From Strongyloides papillosus (lineage: Eukaryota > Nematoda > Chromadorea > Rhabditida > Strongyloididae), in contig SRSI01000003.1 in the NCBI GenBank assembly GCA_005656395.1, forward strand, positions 62,001-126,000: a stretch of 64,000 nt of DNA, written 5' to 3'. The position numbers were made by a program, and so were the translations under genes. Position 1 is the first letter of the stretch. The number at the start of each line of letters is the position of its first letter. Positions 34,001-46,146 of the stretch are shown piece after piece. Under the pieces are notes generated by a model. That model was not told where the DNA came from. It worked only from the letters and a program-made list of their open reading frames with translations, and did no database searches.

Positions 34001-36881
34001 GTTTATTTTATTTACCAGAAAATAAATATTTCGTTAGAATAAGACATAGCTTCATATGAATGGATGAAAGATTCTTAACACATTGTTATATATATAACTA
34101 ATAAAATACATTATTTATTTGCTATTAAACAATCTAAAATATCTCAAAAAAAAGAAATCATTAATGGGAATAATGCTTTTAAAGCTCTCTGGATAGTCAA
34201 AAAAAAACAATTAAACAATTAGCACTTAAATATTTAAACTTCCTGATGAAAAAAAAGTATTATTAAAGTAGAGGAAATAAAAATATAGAAGAATAGTGAG
34301 AAACATAAAATTATAAAATAAAAATTACATCTATATTTTAATAAAAATGTATACTCTCTCTCTGATTATAGTAGTGGAAATAACTTCATAAGAAGTAAAT
34401 TTAAAAGCGAAATAGTTAAAAGTTATTCCACCTTAATTACCATTTTTGACAACAATAAATTTTTGTACAATTCACTGAGTTCAGTAAAATACTACAATTT
34501 TCTAGTTTACTCATGAATATACATTATCTTGTAACCCAAAAAGTTTTAACAAAAAAATCCATTATCTCAGCTATTAATTGGTTATGAAAAATGATGACGA
34601 AATATTTACTAAAACGTATCTATCTCCATATGAATGAACAAATAAAGAAACTCCTAAATCTAACAACTTTAATACAATTCCCTACAACTCACAATAGAAA
34701 GCACCAACCGTACAACACATCCACCCTACACACAATCCCCCACCAAAAAGATATTAATAATAATAAAAAATCTACTCTCAAAAATACTCTCTCTATATTT
34801 ATTCAACATCAAAAAAATTAATGAAATCTCACAATCAACTCTTAAATATTACTCTAATTTCATATATATATCCAAAGACAAAACACATATAAAGAGCATA
34901 TAAATTAAATTTTAACGCAACAAAGTAGATATAATAAGTATTGCATTCTAACGGCAAAAATGTTATGTTGCGTTTATAATATGTGAAATCGCCCCACAAA
35001 AAGAGCATGCCTACATATTTATAAGTGAAAATTTTCTTAAATTGTATGCATTTGTTATTATGTTATTATACTGGGCAAATATTTTAGTTGTGAAATATAT
35101 TATGTTTCATTAAAAGTTAAAAAAACATCATAATAAAAAGGTGAATTTTGAAATAGTAGCTTGGTGGAGGAGAATGTTTTTGTGGAGATAGAGAGGTGAT
35201 GGAGGATGTTTAAACAAAATATTCATTATGAGTAATCGAAAGGAATATGGTTTTATAAATTAAGTATATAATTACTACTCCTAAATGTGTTTGCATTAGT
35301 ATAAAAAAATTTATTTTTATCAAATCAATGTCAGATTTTGCATTCTGAATAAATGATGCTTTTAAATATGCTATTGTCAACGTGGAGATATTAAAGAAAA
35401 AAGATAAGGTTAAGAAATTTTAAAGAACATATCAACATAATGGTTTATAATATCAAAGTAAATGTAAACATAATGATTGAAACTTTTCAATGTTCTTTTT
35501 TTCTCTTTGCATCTGGAATTAACTAGCATGTTGAAAAGCTGAAAATCCTATTAAAACGTAAAAAATATTACCATCGTAGTCAAGTTTTCGATGTGTAATT
35601 AAGATGGATTGTAAAAAAACTACAACAAATTTTCTCATGTGCTTTGTGGCCTTACATAATTGGAAATTCAAAAAAAATATGTTAAGCAAATTTACACAAA
35701 CATTTATAATAATTCTCCTGCTAAAATAATATCAGCTGGCAAAGTGTAAAGGAAAATAGAAAAATTAATTGGAAAAAATAATGTCAGAATGGTGATAAAG
35801 AGACATTTATAAAGTATAAGCCTTATTATTATTCCTCATATACAACCTTCTATTGATTCATAAAAACTTTGCAGAATCCTAAAAGTTAAAGAAATGAATG
35901 AAATTTGATAGAGGTGAAACCCTATCAAATGATAAAAGTTGTCACTATATCATAAAGGATAGTAATTGTAAATATTTAAGATAGTAGTTTACTGAATTGA
36001 ACAAAACAATTGAATCACTTCACCTAAATAGTAGTTCATATAGAGGTATACAAAATCTACAATAACTAATTTCTCCCCTATTCTTCAGTCAACACAAAAA
36101 CTGGATATTAGTTATACTGTTTCAACTAAAAATTTCGTTTTGAAATTTCTATGGAATCGCTACAATATATACAATATTAATGTATTTAACATTTATCAAA
36201 ATATTTGGATACTACAATAAAAATGTTCCTGAATAATCACAGAAAGGAAAATAAAATTATTTAATTGCTACAAATCTGCACGATCGAATATGAAAATTCA
36301 AAAAAAAAATTATTATCTAAGTTAGATTTTAATGTTCATGTCTGCTTAACATCCCTAACTCGGATGATTATATAAATACACAAATTTTAAAAAACTTATA
36401 AAAGATTCAATATAGGGAAAGTAACAAAAACACATAAAACAAAATTAAAACTAGTCATTTCATTATACTAATTACTATTTATCATGCAAAAATAGAATGC
36501 CTAAGACATAGAAGCAGAAATTTTAAAATACCAACCAAATAAAATATAAAATAAATGCAAATTTCCTAAAAAACAACATTTACAAGACTATCAATAAAGT
36601 ACTTATAAATAATTGATAGAACATACAAATTTAAGGACCTAAATACTACCATATATATAGGTCAAAAAGATAAGACTAACTATCCAATAAAATTAATTTT
36701 TAACTACTTCCCGCCATAAATAAATATTTGAAGGAATATCAATGATAAAAATTCTCATATCAATATACATGTTAACATACTTCTTGTATAAATATATTTC
36801 ATGTAATTTGCTTACCTTTTCTAAACGCTCCTCTTCAGTTGATTCAGTTGTCTTCTCCTCTTTTGGTTCACTACTATCCAT
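31058..36881 (-). CDS. Six-exon gene, unrecognised and probably nuclear protein
   Basis: Assembled on the minus strand as 36881-36816, 33731-33690, 33532-33476, 33421-33297, 32451-32255 and 31602-31058; 343 residues with phases that agree at every junction. The first intron is about 3.1 kb, unusually long here. The protein starts with an acidic Glu/Thr-rich segment. Then come IKKIFGIEREQ, DISRLLDELCLDPTQNLHDY, a hydrophobic IIHLESPIICAAALL, an acidic EEDEEEG patch, a GIPEGAWRVTKH block, and a lysine-rich tail with ATKKVRGRG like a nuclear signal. The acceptor of exon 5 could also be 12 bases on (start at 32439). I do not recognise the family. The ATG at 36881 was chosen because the frame further out starts with GTG. 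Confidence 0.7.
33732..36815 (-). other. Long first intron of the unrecognised nuclear gene
   Basis: About 3.1 kb of AT-rich DNA with no supported ORF (a 76-codon frame at 34591 is low-complexity). Most introns in this window are under 60 bp, so this one may hold regulatory sequence. Confidence 0.5.
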
Positions 36882-37065
36882 TGTTAATCTGCTCACAGTT
36901 ACAAACGAATGAAATAGTTACTTATTATCTTTTTTAAGCATCCAAAAACACGTAAGCACTTCACCAATGGTCATATAATCTTTTTCACTTCAAGACCACA
37001 GCAGGCTTAATCTAAGAATATTCACAAGTAAAGGAAATTTCGAAATATAAAAATATAAAATTTAT
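36882..37065. promoter_or_regulatory. Bidirectional promoter between the unknown nuclear gene and ataxin-3
   Basis: 184 bp separates the two divergent start codons. It should contain the 5' ends of both genes. No specific factor site was identified. Confidence 0.5.
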
Positions 37066-37873
37066 ATGGATTCTATATATTTTGAAAAGGTATTTGTTTT
37101 ATGGCTTTAAAAACCCCATTTTTAATCTTTCTTTATAGCAAGAAGGCCAATTATGTGCTCAGCATGCAATAAATATGCTTCTCCAGGACCACATTTTTAC
37201 AGCTGTCGATCTTGGGTCGATAGCTCAATCACTTGACACAATGGAAAGAGAACACCTCTCAGACGCCTCAAACTACGTCAGCCAACACATGGATGATTCA
37301 GGATATTTCTCCCTTCAGGTCATCGAGGTTGCCTTAAATAATGCATCGAACTTAGTACTAAGAAATTTCGAGTCCCCGGAAGCTGCCCATATCAGAGCCA
37401 ACCCCACATCAGCCAAAGCATTCGTCCTCCACCTAGATCAACACTGGTTTGTCATTCGGAAATTTGGTCGGCAATTCGTTATCCTAAACTCAATGAATAG
37501 CGGGCCAGTAGTTATTACAGATACGTATTTGTCATTGTTTTTAACACAAATGGTACATGAGAATTACCACATTTTTGTGGTTGAAGGGGATCTCCCTAGG
37601 TGTGAGGCGGATGACGTTGCACAGTTATGCGGCTTTCCAGTATCAAATACTAATGCTGATCTTTCACATTCGGAGTATGGTAGTTATGGTGATAGTGATG
37701 AGGAGTTACGGAATGCGATTGCTGCTTCAGAGGAACAGTTTCAGATTGATTTGTTAAAACAGGAGGACGATGAATTGAACAGAGCTCTGGAGGAGTCACG
37801 GAGGATTGCTGAAGATGAAGCATTCAAAAAAGCCTCTGAAAATTCAAACCAAAACAAAAGAGACAATAATTAA
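37066..37873 (+). CDS. atx-3: Ataxin-3 (Josephin deubiquitinase)
   Basis: Two exons, 37066-37089 and 37139-37873, with a 49-bp intron; 252 residues. The eight-residue first exon MDSIYFEK joins QEGQLCAQHAIN, placing the nucleophile at C14. H110 (LDQHWFVIR) and N125 (ILNS) complete the triad. Two ubiquitin-interacting motifs follow: DEELRNAIAASEEQ and DDELNRALEESRRIAEDE. The enzyme trims ubiquitin chains and works with p97/VCP in protein quality control. There is no polyglutamine tract and the protein ends soon after the second UIM, shorter than many homologues. Confidence 0.94.
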
Positions 37874-38172
37874 ATTTTAATTAATTTCCTCATATAACAC
37901 CATACCGATTAACATTTCTTTTGTATAATATTTTACTATTTACATTTCTTTAAAAATATAACATTCCAAACAATTTTTCAATACAAGGGTACATATCTCC
38001 AAACAGCCTAAGAATTACTTTTACTTTTTATTTTCTTCATTTATATGCCGATTTTTCTAGTATTTGTACAATACCTGCTGCAAAGCATCTGTATATTATT
38101 ATTGTCAGGAATTTTTACAACTATCTCCATAAATATAGTTCTTACAGATATTGAGGATAATAATTAGGGAGG

Positions 38173-38748
38173 ATGTCGGAGTTATCTTCATTGTTATCAG
38201 ATAATTCAGGTGTCCCAGAGAGTACAGAGAACGAGCAAACAAGGATTGAGGAAAGAATCAACAATGACAGCGAGATGAAGATGGAAGTCCCCGAGGCTCC
38301 AGTGCCACAAGAAGAAGTAGTAATGATGGAGGTGCAGGAAGAGAATTTCCCGGAAAAATCAAAAGTTAAACTCCTCTTAGAATCATTCCGAGATGATCCA
38401 TTAAGAGAGACACGATTAGGTATAGCAGTTGAGGATTTACTAGTGCACTATCACGGTTTACTTGCAAGTTTCGGTGTATCATATCATAATCAAACATTTA
38501 CCAATAACGATTTACCATTAAAAGAGACGGCTGAGATTATTTCTAAACAGGTGAAGGATGCTGCTCTTGATGTCCAGTCGGAGTTTAATAAGGCATTCCT
38601 TCAGTGGAAATTTACCTGTCCTGAGGAGGCGGAAGCTGATGAGTTGGAGGATATTACTAAGGCTATTGGGAGGCAGACATTGTTGCTTGAGAAGTGTGAG
38701 GATAAGTTAAGTTCCAGACACAAGATGAAGGAGGAGAAGCATGCTTGA
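38173..38748 (+). CDS. Unknown acidic/coiled-coil protein, 191 aa
   Basis: Single exon. Residues 1-60 are acidic and disordered. Residues 65-190 are helical, with VEDLLVHYHGLLASFGVSYHNQTF, a helix KETAEIISKQVKDAALDVQSEF and a C-terminal coiled coil (about 155-180). The pattern is vaguely like a small Mediator subunit, but I cannot assign it. An acceptor-like CTTACAG ends at 38157, 15 bases before the ATG. It lies 300 bp after ataxin-3 and 135 bp before mitochondrial S11 on the same strand, which suggests an operon. Confidence 0.7.
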   Translation: MSELSSLLSDNSGVPESTENEQTRIEERINNDSEMKMEVPEAPVPQEEVVMMEVQEENFPEKSKVKLLLESFRDDPLRETRLGIAVEDLLVHYHGLLASFGVSYHNQTFTNNDLPLKETAEIISKQVKDAALDVQSEFNKAFLQWKFTCPEEAEADELEDITKAIGRQTLLLEKCEDKLSSRHKMKEEKHA

Positions 38749-38882
38749 ATGTAAATTATCATTTTACAGTGTATTTATTTATATAAAAAAATTGTTTTTT
38801 TATATTTTTTTATGAGTTAATATTAATCTCTAATTACTTAACACTTTTTCTAATTATTTAATTCCCAATATATTCTACAGCA

Positions 38883-39532
38883 ATGTTCAGTCTCCAAAAT
38901 GTTCTACCAAAAGTAGGGTTATTTTCAAGGCAAATTAATAATATAGTATCTCGCTCAATCACAACCTCAAGTCCCATCAACTCTTCAATAAGAGATCAAG
39001 CAGGTGGTGCCACGAAGGCAACTGGTAGCAGGACATCTGAAGGTACCCTAGGCTCGGAGAGTTGGGTTGCCGTTAATACATCAAAAGTTGACGATCTCCT
39101 ACCAGGACCCGATTTATTGAACACCTCTTTTGATGGTGTCCTCTACAAAGATTTACCAATCGTGAACATTCATGCTTCGAGGAATAATACGTTATTCACA
39201 ATCACAGATGCAAATGTAAGATTTGATTTTTAATAATTTTCTTATTATGTTTTCAGTTTAATATAATCACATACACCTCCTGTGGATTGGAAGGTTTTAA
39301 GAATGCCAAAAAAAAGTCTGCTATGGCGGGGCAGACTGCTGGTGAGGCAGCTGGGCAAAGATTAAGAAGACGTGGAATCCAAACTGTTAGAGTGATAGTC
39401 AAAGGACTCGGGCCTGGTCGGATGTCTTCTGTTTTGGGATTAGCTACCAGTGGTATTAAGGTTGTTTCTATAACAGACAACACACCATTAAATGAATTAG
39501 GTCCAAGGCCACGGAAAGCAAGGAGATTGTAG
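38883..39532 (+). CDS. mrps-11: Mitochondrial small ribosomal subunit protein uS11m
   Basis: Two exons, 38883-39215 and 39257-39532, with a 41-bp intron; 202 residues. A basic Ser/Arg-rich N-terminus (about 1-35) is a likely mitochondrial targeting signal. The uS11 core begins near NIHASRNNTLFTITDAN and continues across the splice with the S11 pattern KKKSAMAGQTAGEAAGQRL, VIVKGLGPGRMS and ITDNTPL, ending GPRPRKARRL. The protein binds the platform of the small mitoribosomal subunit. TTCTACAG sits two bases before the ATG, a strong trans-splice acceptor candidate. Confidence 0.92.
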
Positions 39533-42500
39533 ATTGTTTGTTATAATAGGATGGTTTATTGAAAGTTGTTTATTATTATGGTATTTATGATATTAAATTT
39601 TTTCTGTACTTTGAAGTGTCTTTTGTTGTTTATGTGATATGAGAGTTTTTTCTTTCTATATTTTCAAGTGTAGTTGGTGTATCAGATGAAAATTGTCATA
39701 AAAAACGATTATATGGTATCAATTGATAGAAGATTGAGCAATAAGTATTGAGGAAAAAATGTAAATGATAACATATGTTTGGTAGATATATTTTGTATCT
39801 AGTGCAGGTATTAATCCTCCCAAATCCTCATCAAAATATACATTTTTCACTTGTACCACTTAGTAAAAGACATTAACTTTGAGAATTTATAACTACATAC
39901 CTTCAAAATGACAAGCCATTTTCTTCATACACCTTGCATAAGATATCGTTTACATAAAATATCTCCTAAACCAAAAATCACATATTTTATTCACAGATAC
40001 AATTTAAAAATTCATTTAAAATGATAAATAAATACCACCTTTAATTTTATTGGATTTAAATTTTATTTACAATTTCAATATTATATACAAGTGTGTGTCC
40101 AATAAAAAACAATAAAAATTTGAAAATAAATATAATCATAAATATTGATCATAATTTATTTTAATAAAAATCTTTTTGTATATAAAAGGCGCATTAAAAT
40201 ATGTAATTTATATGGTTGTTTCTTTAATTTTTATCATGTATCAACCTTGATTTTGGTGTGATTAAAATAAAAAGGAACATTTATTTATTCCTCCCTCTAT
40301 AAATAGAAATTTATGAACCTTATCATGTTATAGTCTTTTTCAAATGATGACCGGGAAATGTTTTAAACAAATTAATTTCATCCTATTCAATTTCCCGATC
40401 CTTAGTCTTTTTTTATTTTATCAAACTGAAAAGATATCCCTTTGACCTTCCATATGATATATTCCTTAAACATTTAATTTTTGTTGATTGCAAAAACTTT
40501 GTCACATAGTGTAACCGATACAACGATTACTGGCTCTTAGAAAAGGATTAGTTATTGTTTGTGAGAAATGATAATATTTATTAAAATTATAAATTCTCCC
40601 TTCTTTTAAGAGACTTTAAGTTTAAGATTTTGTTTAATTTATATTTACTAATGTTTTACTTTTTGACTATTTTTTAGTTTTTAATCTCTTTGAAATATTT
40701 ACATTCCACATATCGTTTTATCTTATTTATTTTGATCATATTTTTATTAGAAGATTGAGTGGTGTATTTTTGATAAAAAAATTAATTCATTTATTCTAAA
40801 GATAAATATTGATTCCGATATATAAGTGTAAAAGTTTTTTTACCTCTTTTTACATTGATTTTAGAAAGGAGATATGATGAATATAACATATTATATATAA
40901 AACTATAAAACTACAACTTTATATTGAGGTAAAAAGTTTGAGTATATAATTCTAGAAAAAATGCATATACTTCTGTAGATGATCAGCTTTTACGATGAAA
41001 ATGTATGGTGCAAATTATGTATTGCACATATATTTTTATTAAATATTATAACTACTATATTATAATTCTAAAATAAAATATTATTAATAATAATCAATCA
41101 TGTTATAAATGATTTACGGTTAAACTTGAAATCACATATAAAATCATATTACTAGTTGTTGTAGAGTTATCACTTATATAAATGTTTAGTATTTTCAATT
41201 AAAACATTTATATGTTTGGTGCTATATTAATTTATCACCTGATGTATCAAAGATAATTAAATATCTCTAAGAGTTATTAAACCTAATATTTCCTATATAT
41301 TTCATATAAAGGGATTAGAAGTAAAACCCAGAAAGATAAAGAATTTTAATTGAATAAAATGTTCTTAAGGCCATTCTTGCCATATGTTACCTCTTAATTC
41401 ATTCATTTGCCAACACAGCTGGTTACCATTGAGATATAGATTTCTATTATCCTCATACAATAAAAATTGCTCTGAAGATGTATTTTAGTCAATTCATTGT
41501 GTGTGCACTGATAAAACTAAATATTTTTTAGAGTGATTCGATAAATGACAACAAAATTTGTCCACTCTTTCTCTCCCAATATTAGTATTATGAAGGACAA
41601 TTTAAAAATTTTATTATTTATAGTTTATTCTTTTAGATTTAATATAAATTGTACTTATTATTTTGGTTAATGGAATTTTTTTAAATTAATCCATTTTGAT
41701 AATAATTTAATCTTTATTTTGGGGGTTAGCATTGAGTTATGGTAAAAATTACCAGCATGCTTGGGATTTTAGACAATAGTATCTATCAGATGTAGCATAC
41801 CATATATCTCATTATATAAATAGTCTTTATAAGTATATATATATTTATGTATAACATTTGTTCAATCTATTAAATTTATAAATTTTCCTTTTATACTATA
41901 CAACATTTATATATATAGATATGAAGAATTAACTTATATATCCTTTGAACAATAGATGATATGATAAAATACAACTTTACAATGTATTAGAGATAGAGTA
42001 GAATGGTTTAAATCGTGATATAAAATATTTAACTATCATATTTTAATCCCAAAATACCAAGTTTATTTGTTTTGCTTGTTTAATAATTAATGGATAGTTA
42101 TTAGAACTGAAGTAGAGCAGATATTTTGATTGAACAATAATTGAAAAATGTCAAATTAATTTTATTATTTTTTATTTTTATCTAATCTCAAAATAAAATT
42201 ATTTTTTTATCTTGCTAGTTACTTAAAATATTTCACTTAACAAAAGCACTTTTAATATAAATAAAATTACAAAATAAATGTAAATAAATTTTATCAACAT
42301 AAATTCCATCAATTTATATACTGTTAATTTTTAAATCTTATTTTAAATCGGATTTGTTAATTATTTAATTACAAAAATCATACTCTAAATATTTTTCATC
42401 GAAAAATATTCTCTATTTACTTATCACAATAACTTCTCGAAGAATAGTAACTAGATTTTTTGATATATAGTACAAGAACATCACTCAATCCAAAACTTTC

Positions 42501-44368
42501 CTCCTCCAATTCTCATTCTCCACAACAATATCATGCCAAAAATATGACTAAAAAGTCAACTTATTATAATATTAACAAAAATTTTTTAAACTCTCTCCAT
42601 TTTAACATCTTAACTATTTTAAAAAATATTGCTAAACTTGTCTTTTAGGGTTTCTCTACAAAATTGTCACTGTCTGCGACATATTACTCCCAGTCAAAGT
42701 TGTTGTACATTTCAGTGAATGGCCTTGTTTAATATTTCTTGTTACATTTTATTATTTTTATATCAACATTTGTTTTATAGATATTATAGCTAAAATACAG
42801 TAAAAATGAAAATTATATAATATTCATTGCATGTGTTATCCCTAAAATCAATGAGAATGTCACTTTTAATAAATTTCAACATCATATTTTAATTGTATCA
42901 TTTTTTAAATAACCTAAATTGTGTGTATGATGTGATTTTTGGTGGTGCTACAAGTTTTGTTGAAGAGGAGCCAAGATTATTATATTTATATTGATTTTAG
43001 TAAAAAATTTTGGATAGATTTTTCCCTAGAACATGATTGAATTTCTGTTTACTCAATTAACATACCATTTTATTTATCTTCAAATGAAGTGTTAATGTTT
43101 TTAATTTAAGCAAACATCTTTCTACTGGGAAGAAATCTCTTATCATCTCAGAAGTAATGATATTCTTGTACTTACAATTATTATTAATCTCATTAGCGGA
43201 ACAGAAATTTTGTTTGTTACATTTAGCTATTAGTACAATATCAAAAAAAAAGACTTTTTGTTCAAATTTTATACCTACACTATACTTATAATTTTATTAA
43301 CGTATAACAATAAATATATATAGAATATTTATCATCATTAAACAAATTTCTTTTACTTTATGTTATTTACTTTTTAGGGAAAAAAATAATTATATATCAT
43401 ATCTTTTTATTTATTTTATATTTTATTACTTTAAAAGTACCATTTCATGGCAAGTTTTTGGTGAAAATATTTGAAGTTTTCAAATCATTTACTCGTTAGA
43501 AATACTTTAAATAAATGATTGATAGTGATTTTAATCAATTATAACTAAATTAGATAAAATTACTTGCTCAAAGATTGTCATTTATCTTTATCTTCAAATT
43601 TTAATCAACATATAATGAGTCATTCAATTAGAAGTTAAAAAATGTTTTTAATTTTTTTTGTTATAAATATTTTGCTTTATAGTTTATCTCTGAATCATTA
43701 CACAACAACGATAGTATGCATCATTCTTGTGTTCTTTAAAATATTTAATACAATAATAAAAAATCCTAAATATCTCTAATGTTCTTAAAACATTAGTTTA
43801 GTTTTTAGAATAGTATAAAAAATGTATATTCAAGTAATTGAAAATAAGAGGCATTATTGTTCTGTAATTCATGCTACTTTTTTATCATTTATAAGGAATT
43901 GTGTTAGCCTAAAGGAAGGAAGATAAATCACAAACCATAATTTTTGACATCATTAATCATTTTTGTGACACTTTGTGGTATCTTTATTTATACTAAACTT
44001 TTAAACTTATTTTATCTACTCTTTTATCACAATTTTTATCAACCAATAATCTAACTTTTAAACCCTAACTAATAATAAATAGAAAAATTTCTATCGCAAC
44101 TGTCGGCTAAATAAAATTAAGTTTTGTTAAAACTTCTTTTTTTTTACATATCTCATATTACCTCTTCAAATCTTTTTGATCACCTCACATACTTTTTAAC
44201 ATCATCATCATCATATCTCCACCGTTCACATTAGGTCCCCCGTGTGTTCTGGCCAATTTTCTCTCCTCTCCATTGTTTCATTTTTAAACTCTCTGCCATA
44301 TTTTAATAGTGATTGTATATGGGCGACCCACAATTTCTATATATTTTAGAAGGGTGGACGCGCCATCA
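39533..44368. other. Long gene-poor region
   Basis: 4.8 kb of AT-rich DNA. Only short low-complexity frames occur. It lies upstream of the membrane microprotein candidate and beta-spectrin and may contain their regulatory sequence or untranslated exons. None could be fixed by eye. Confidence 0.55.
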
Positions 44369-44536
44369 ATGACACAAAGTTTTGCCGTCGTTGGCATTAT
44401 AGCTGTTTATTTTCAGTCTCTTCTCCTGTGTACAACAATAATTGCGTTTTGGCCTAACATACATAGCTTTGTTAGAAGTATATGTGAAGAGAGACAATCT
44501 CTTTTACGAGACCAACTACTAAAATCGAGGTCTTAA
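44369..44536 (+). CDS. Candidate 55-residue single-pass membrane microprotein
   Basis: ATG at 44369, 23 bases after an acceptor-like TATATTTTAG; stop at 44536. A hydrophobic stretch (FAVVGIIAVYFQSLLLCTTII) is followed by a polar, basic cytosol-like tail (EERQSLLRDQLLKSRS). Codon composition is less AT-rich than the DNA around it, and the patch 44215-44540 stands out from several kilobases of empty sequence. The frame extends 20 codons upstream to another ATG at 44309, which would overlap the acceptor. No family recognised. Confidence 0.5.
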   Translation: MTQSFAVVGIIAVYFQSLLLCTTIIAFWPNIHSFVRSICEERQSLLRDQLLKSRS

Positions 44537-46146
44537 CGTGTTGACCAGAATGATAGTGTTAGCCTCTTTTTAGAAATATATGCCGTTCAATGTTTCTTTT
44601 CATATACAGTATGTTGGCATTTTATTAAATTCTTCCATTCACTATTCTTTATCTATCTCTATATTTAGGATAAATTTTATTTGCATTATTTTAATTTATA
44701 AAATGATTATTTAAAGTGACCAGTTAAGGATGTTAGGAAAGTTTTTTCCTATATGTTCTATAAATGGCATTTATCGTTTATTAACTAAATTAAGTGTATA
44801 CCTCTTGATAGTGTATATGTTTATTATTACACACTGAAACATTGACATTATAATTACACTATTAACTGTAATATAACTTATTAAATTAAATGCCACATTG
44901 TTTATAATTATTTATTTATAGTTCCTTTCTCTCCTCAGTAGCATTAAACAATTTTTTACCATTACTTATCATAATAACTACTTTTGTTAATAAAAATGTA
45001 GAGTAAAAAAAATATAAAGAAAATGTTTACTATCTTTGACTTATTCTCTAATTTTAAATAATAAAAATTCTTTTATAAGAATGATAATGCATTGTAATAA
45101 TTGTCATCATCCAAATATTTTAATATATCTATACATTGAGGATAGTAGAAAACATAGAAACCTCACTAACCCTCTTCATCATTTTAAATGATAGTATAGA
45201 TGTAGTTTCAACAATCATTATAATATGTGTATATGTATGTTAGTAAAATAATGTTGATGATATATAGTGTAGACACTTAAGAAACTTACACTAACCTTTA
45301 AAATTGATTTTCCTCGCACTTTTATATATTAAAATTTATATTCACTCAATATATATTATGTATATATTTATATGTTTAGATATTTTATTGTTTATTGCAT
45401 AACTTATAGTATAAAAAAAGAAAATATATATGTCTTTAAATAATAATAATTGAGGAAAAAAATGCACATATGTTATGAGTTATTTTTCTAACTTTTTATA
45501 TACCTATATAACCTATTGGCTTTTAAAATAATAATATATATCATTAAAACAGAAAAAGAATATTATAATCCTCATATATTAATATATTTGTACCTCGGTA
45601 CACAAATTCATACACGACCACCATTCATACATATATTTATCTTCAATATTTACGTATGGTATTTTATGCATTAAATAAGTTACATAAAAATCAACATCAA
45701 TTTATCAATATATTTAAATACATAAACTCTATAAGGTTATACTACTTCATTGTTACGTTGGAACTTAAGAATTCTCTATAACATTCCAGCTATTTATTGA
45801 GACTTTTATGATATCCAACATTATATATATATATATATATCTTATGGAGAACAACTCCTTTTTTAGTACCATATTATATCTCTCTCATGAAATATCAATA
45901 TTGATGTTTTATGTGAAAAGTTTATTATTTACTATAAATGTAATATTTGCGCAAACTAATTTATACTCGAGTTACATTTAATTTATACGACATTTTTATT
46001 TTTGTAATAAAAAAACAAATAAAAATGTTTTATTTTAAAATTATTCCTTAATCTTGTTTATTTTATTTTCTTAATTTTTGAATATTTTCATTTACTAAAT
46101 TTTTGTATTCAAATTATATACATTTTTTCACCTTTTCAGAGCTCTA
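44537..46146. other. Upstream region of beta-spectrin
   Basis: 1.6 kb of AT-rich DNA with a short TA run near 45820-45840. It ends in CACCTTTTCAG (46129-46139), an acceptor directly before the spectrin ATG, so a 5' untranslated exon or spliced leader is likely attached here. Confidence 0.5.

Noticed and set aside
34591..34821. 76-codon frame in the long intron
   Set aside because: Low-complexity Asn/Thr/His-rich, no acceptor or conserved features.
42460..42648. 62-codon frame in the gene-poor region
   Set aside because: Starts with a non-ATG codon and is low-complexity; no coding signs.
45822..45841. Short TA repeat
   Set aside because: Ordinary microsatellite in AT-rich DNA, not worth a separate feature.
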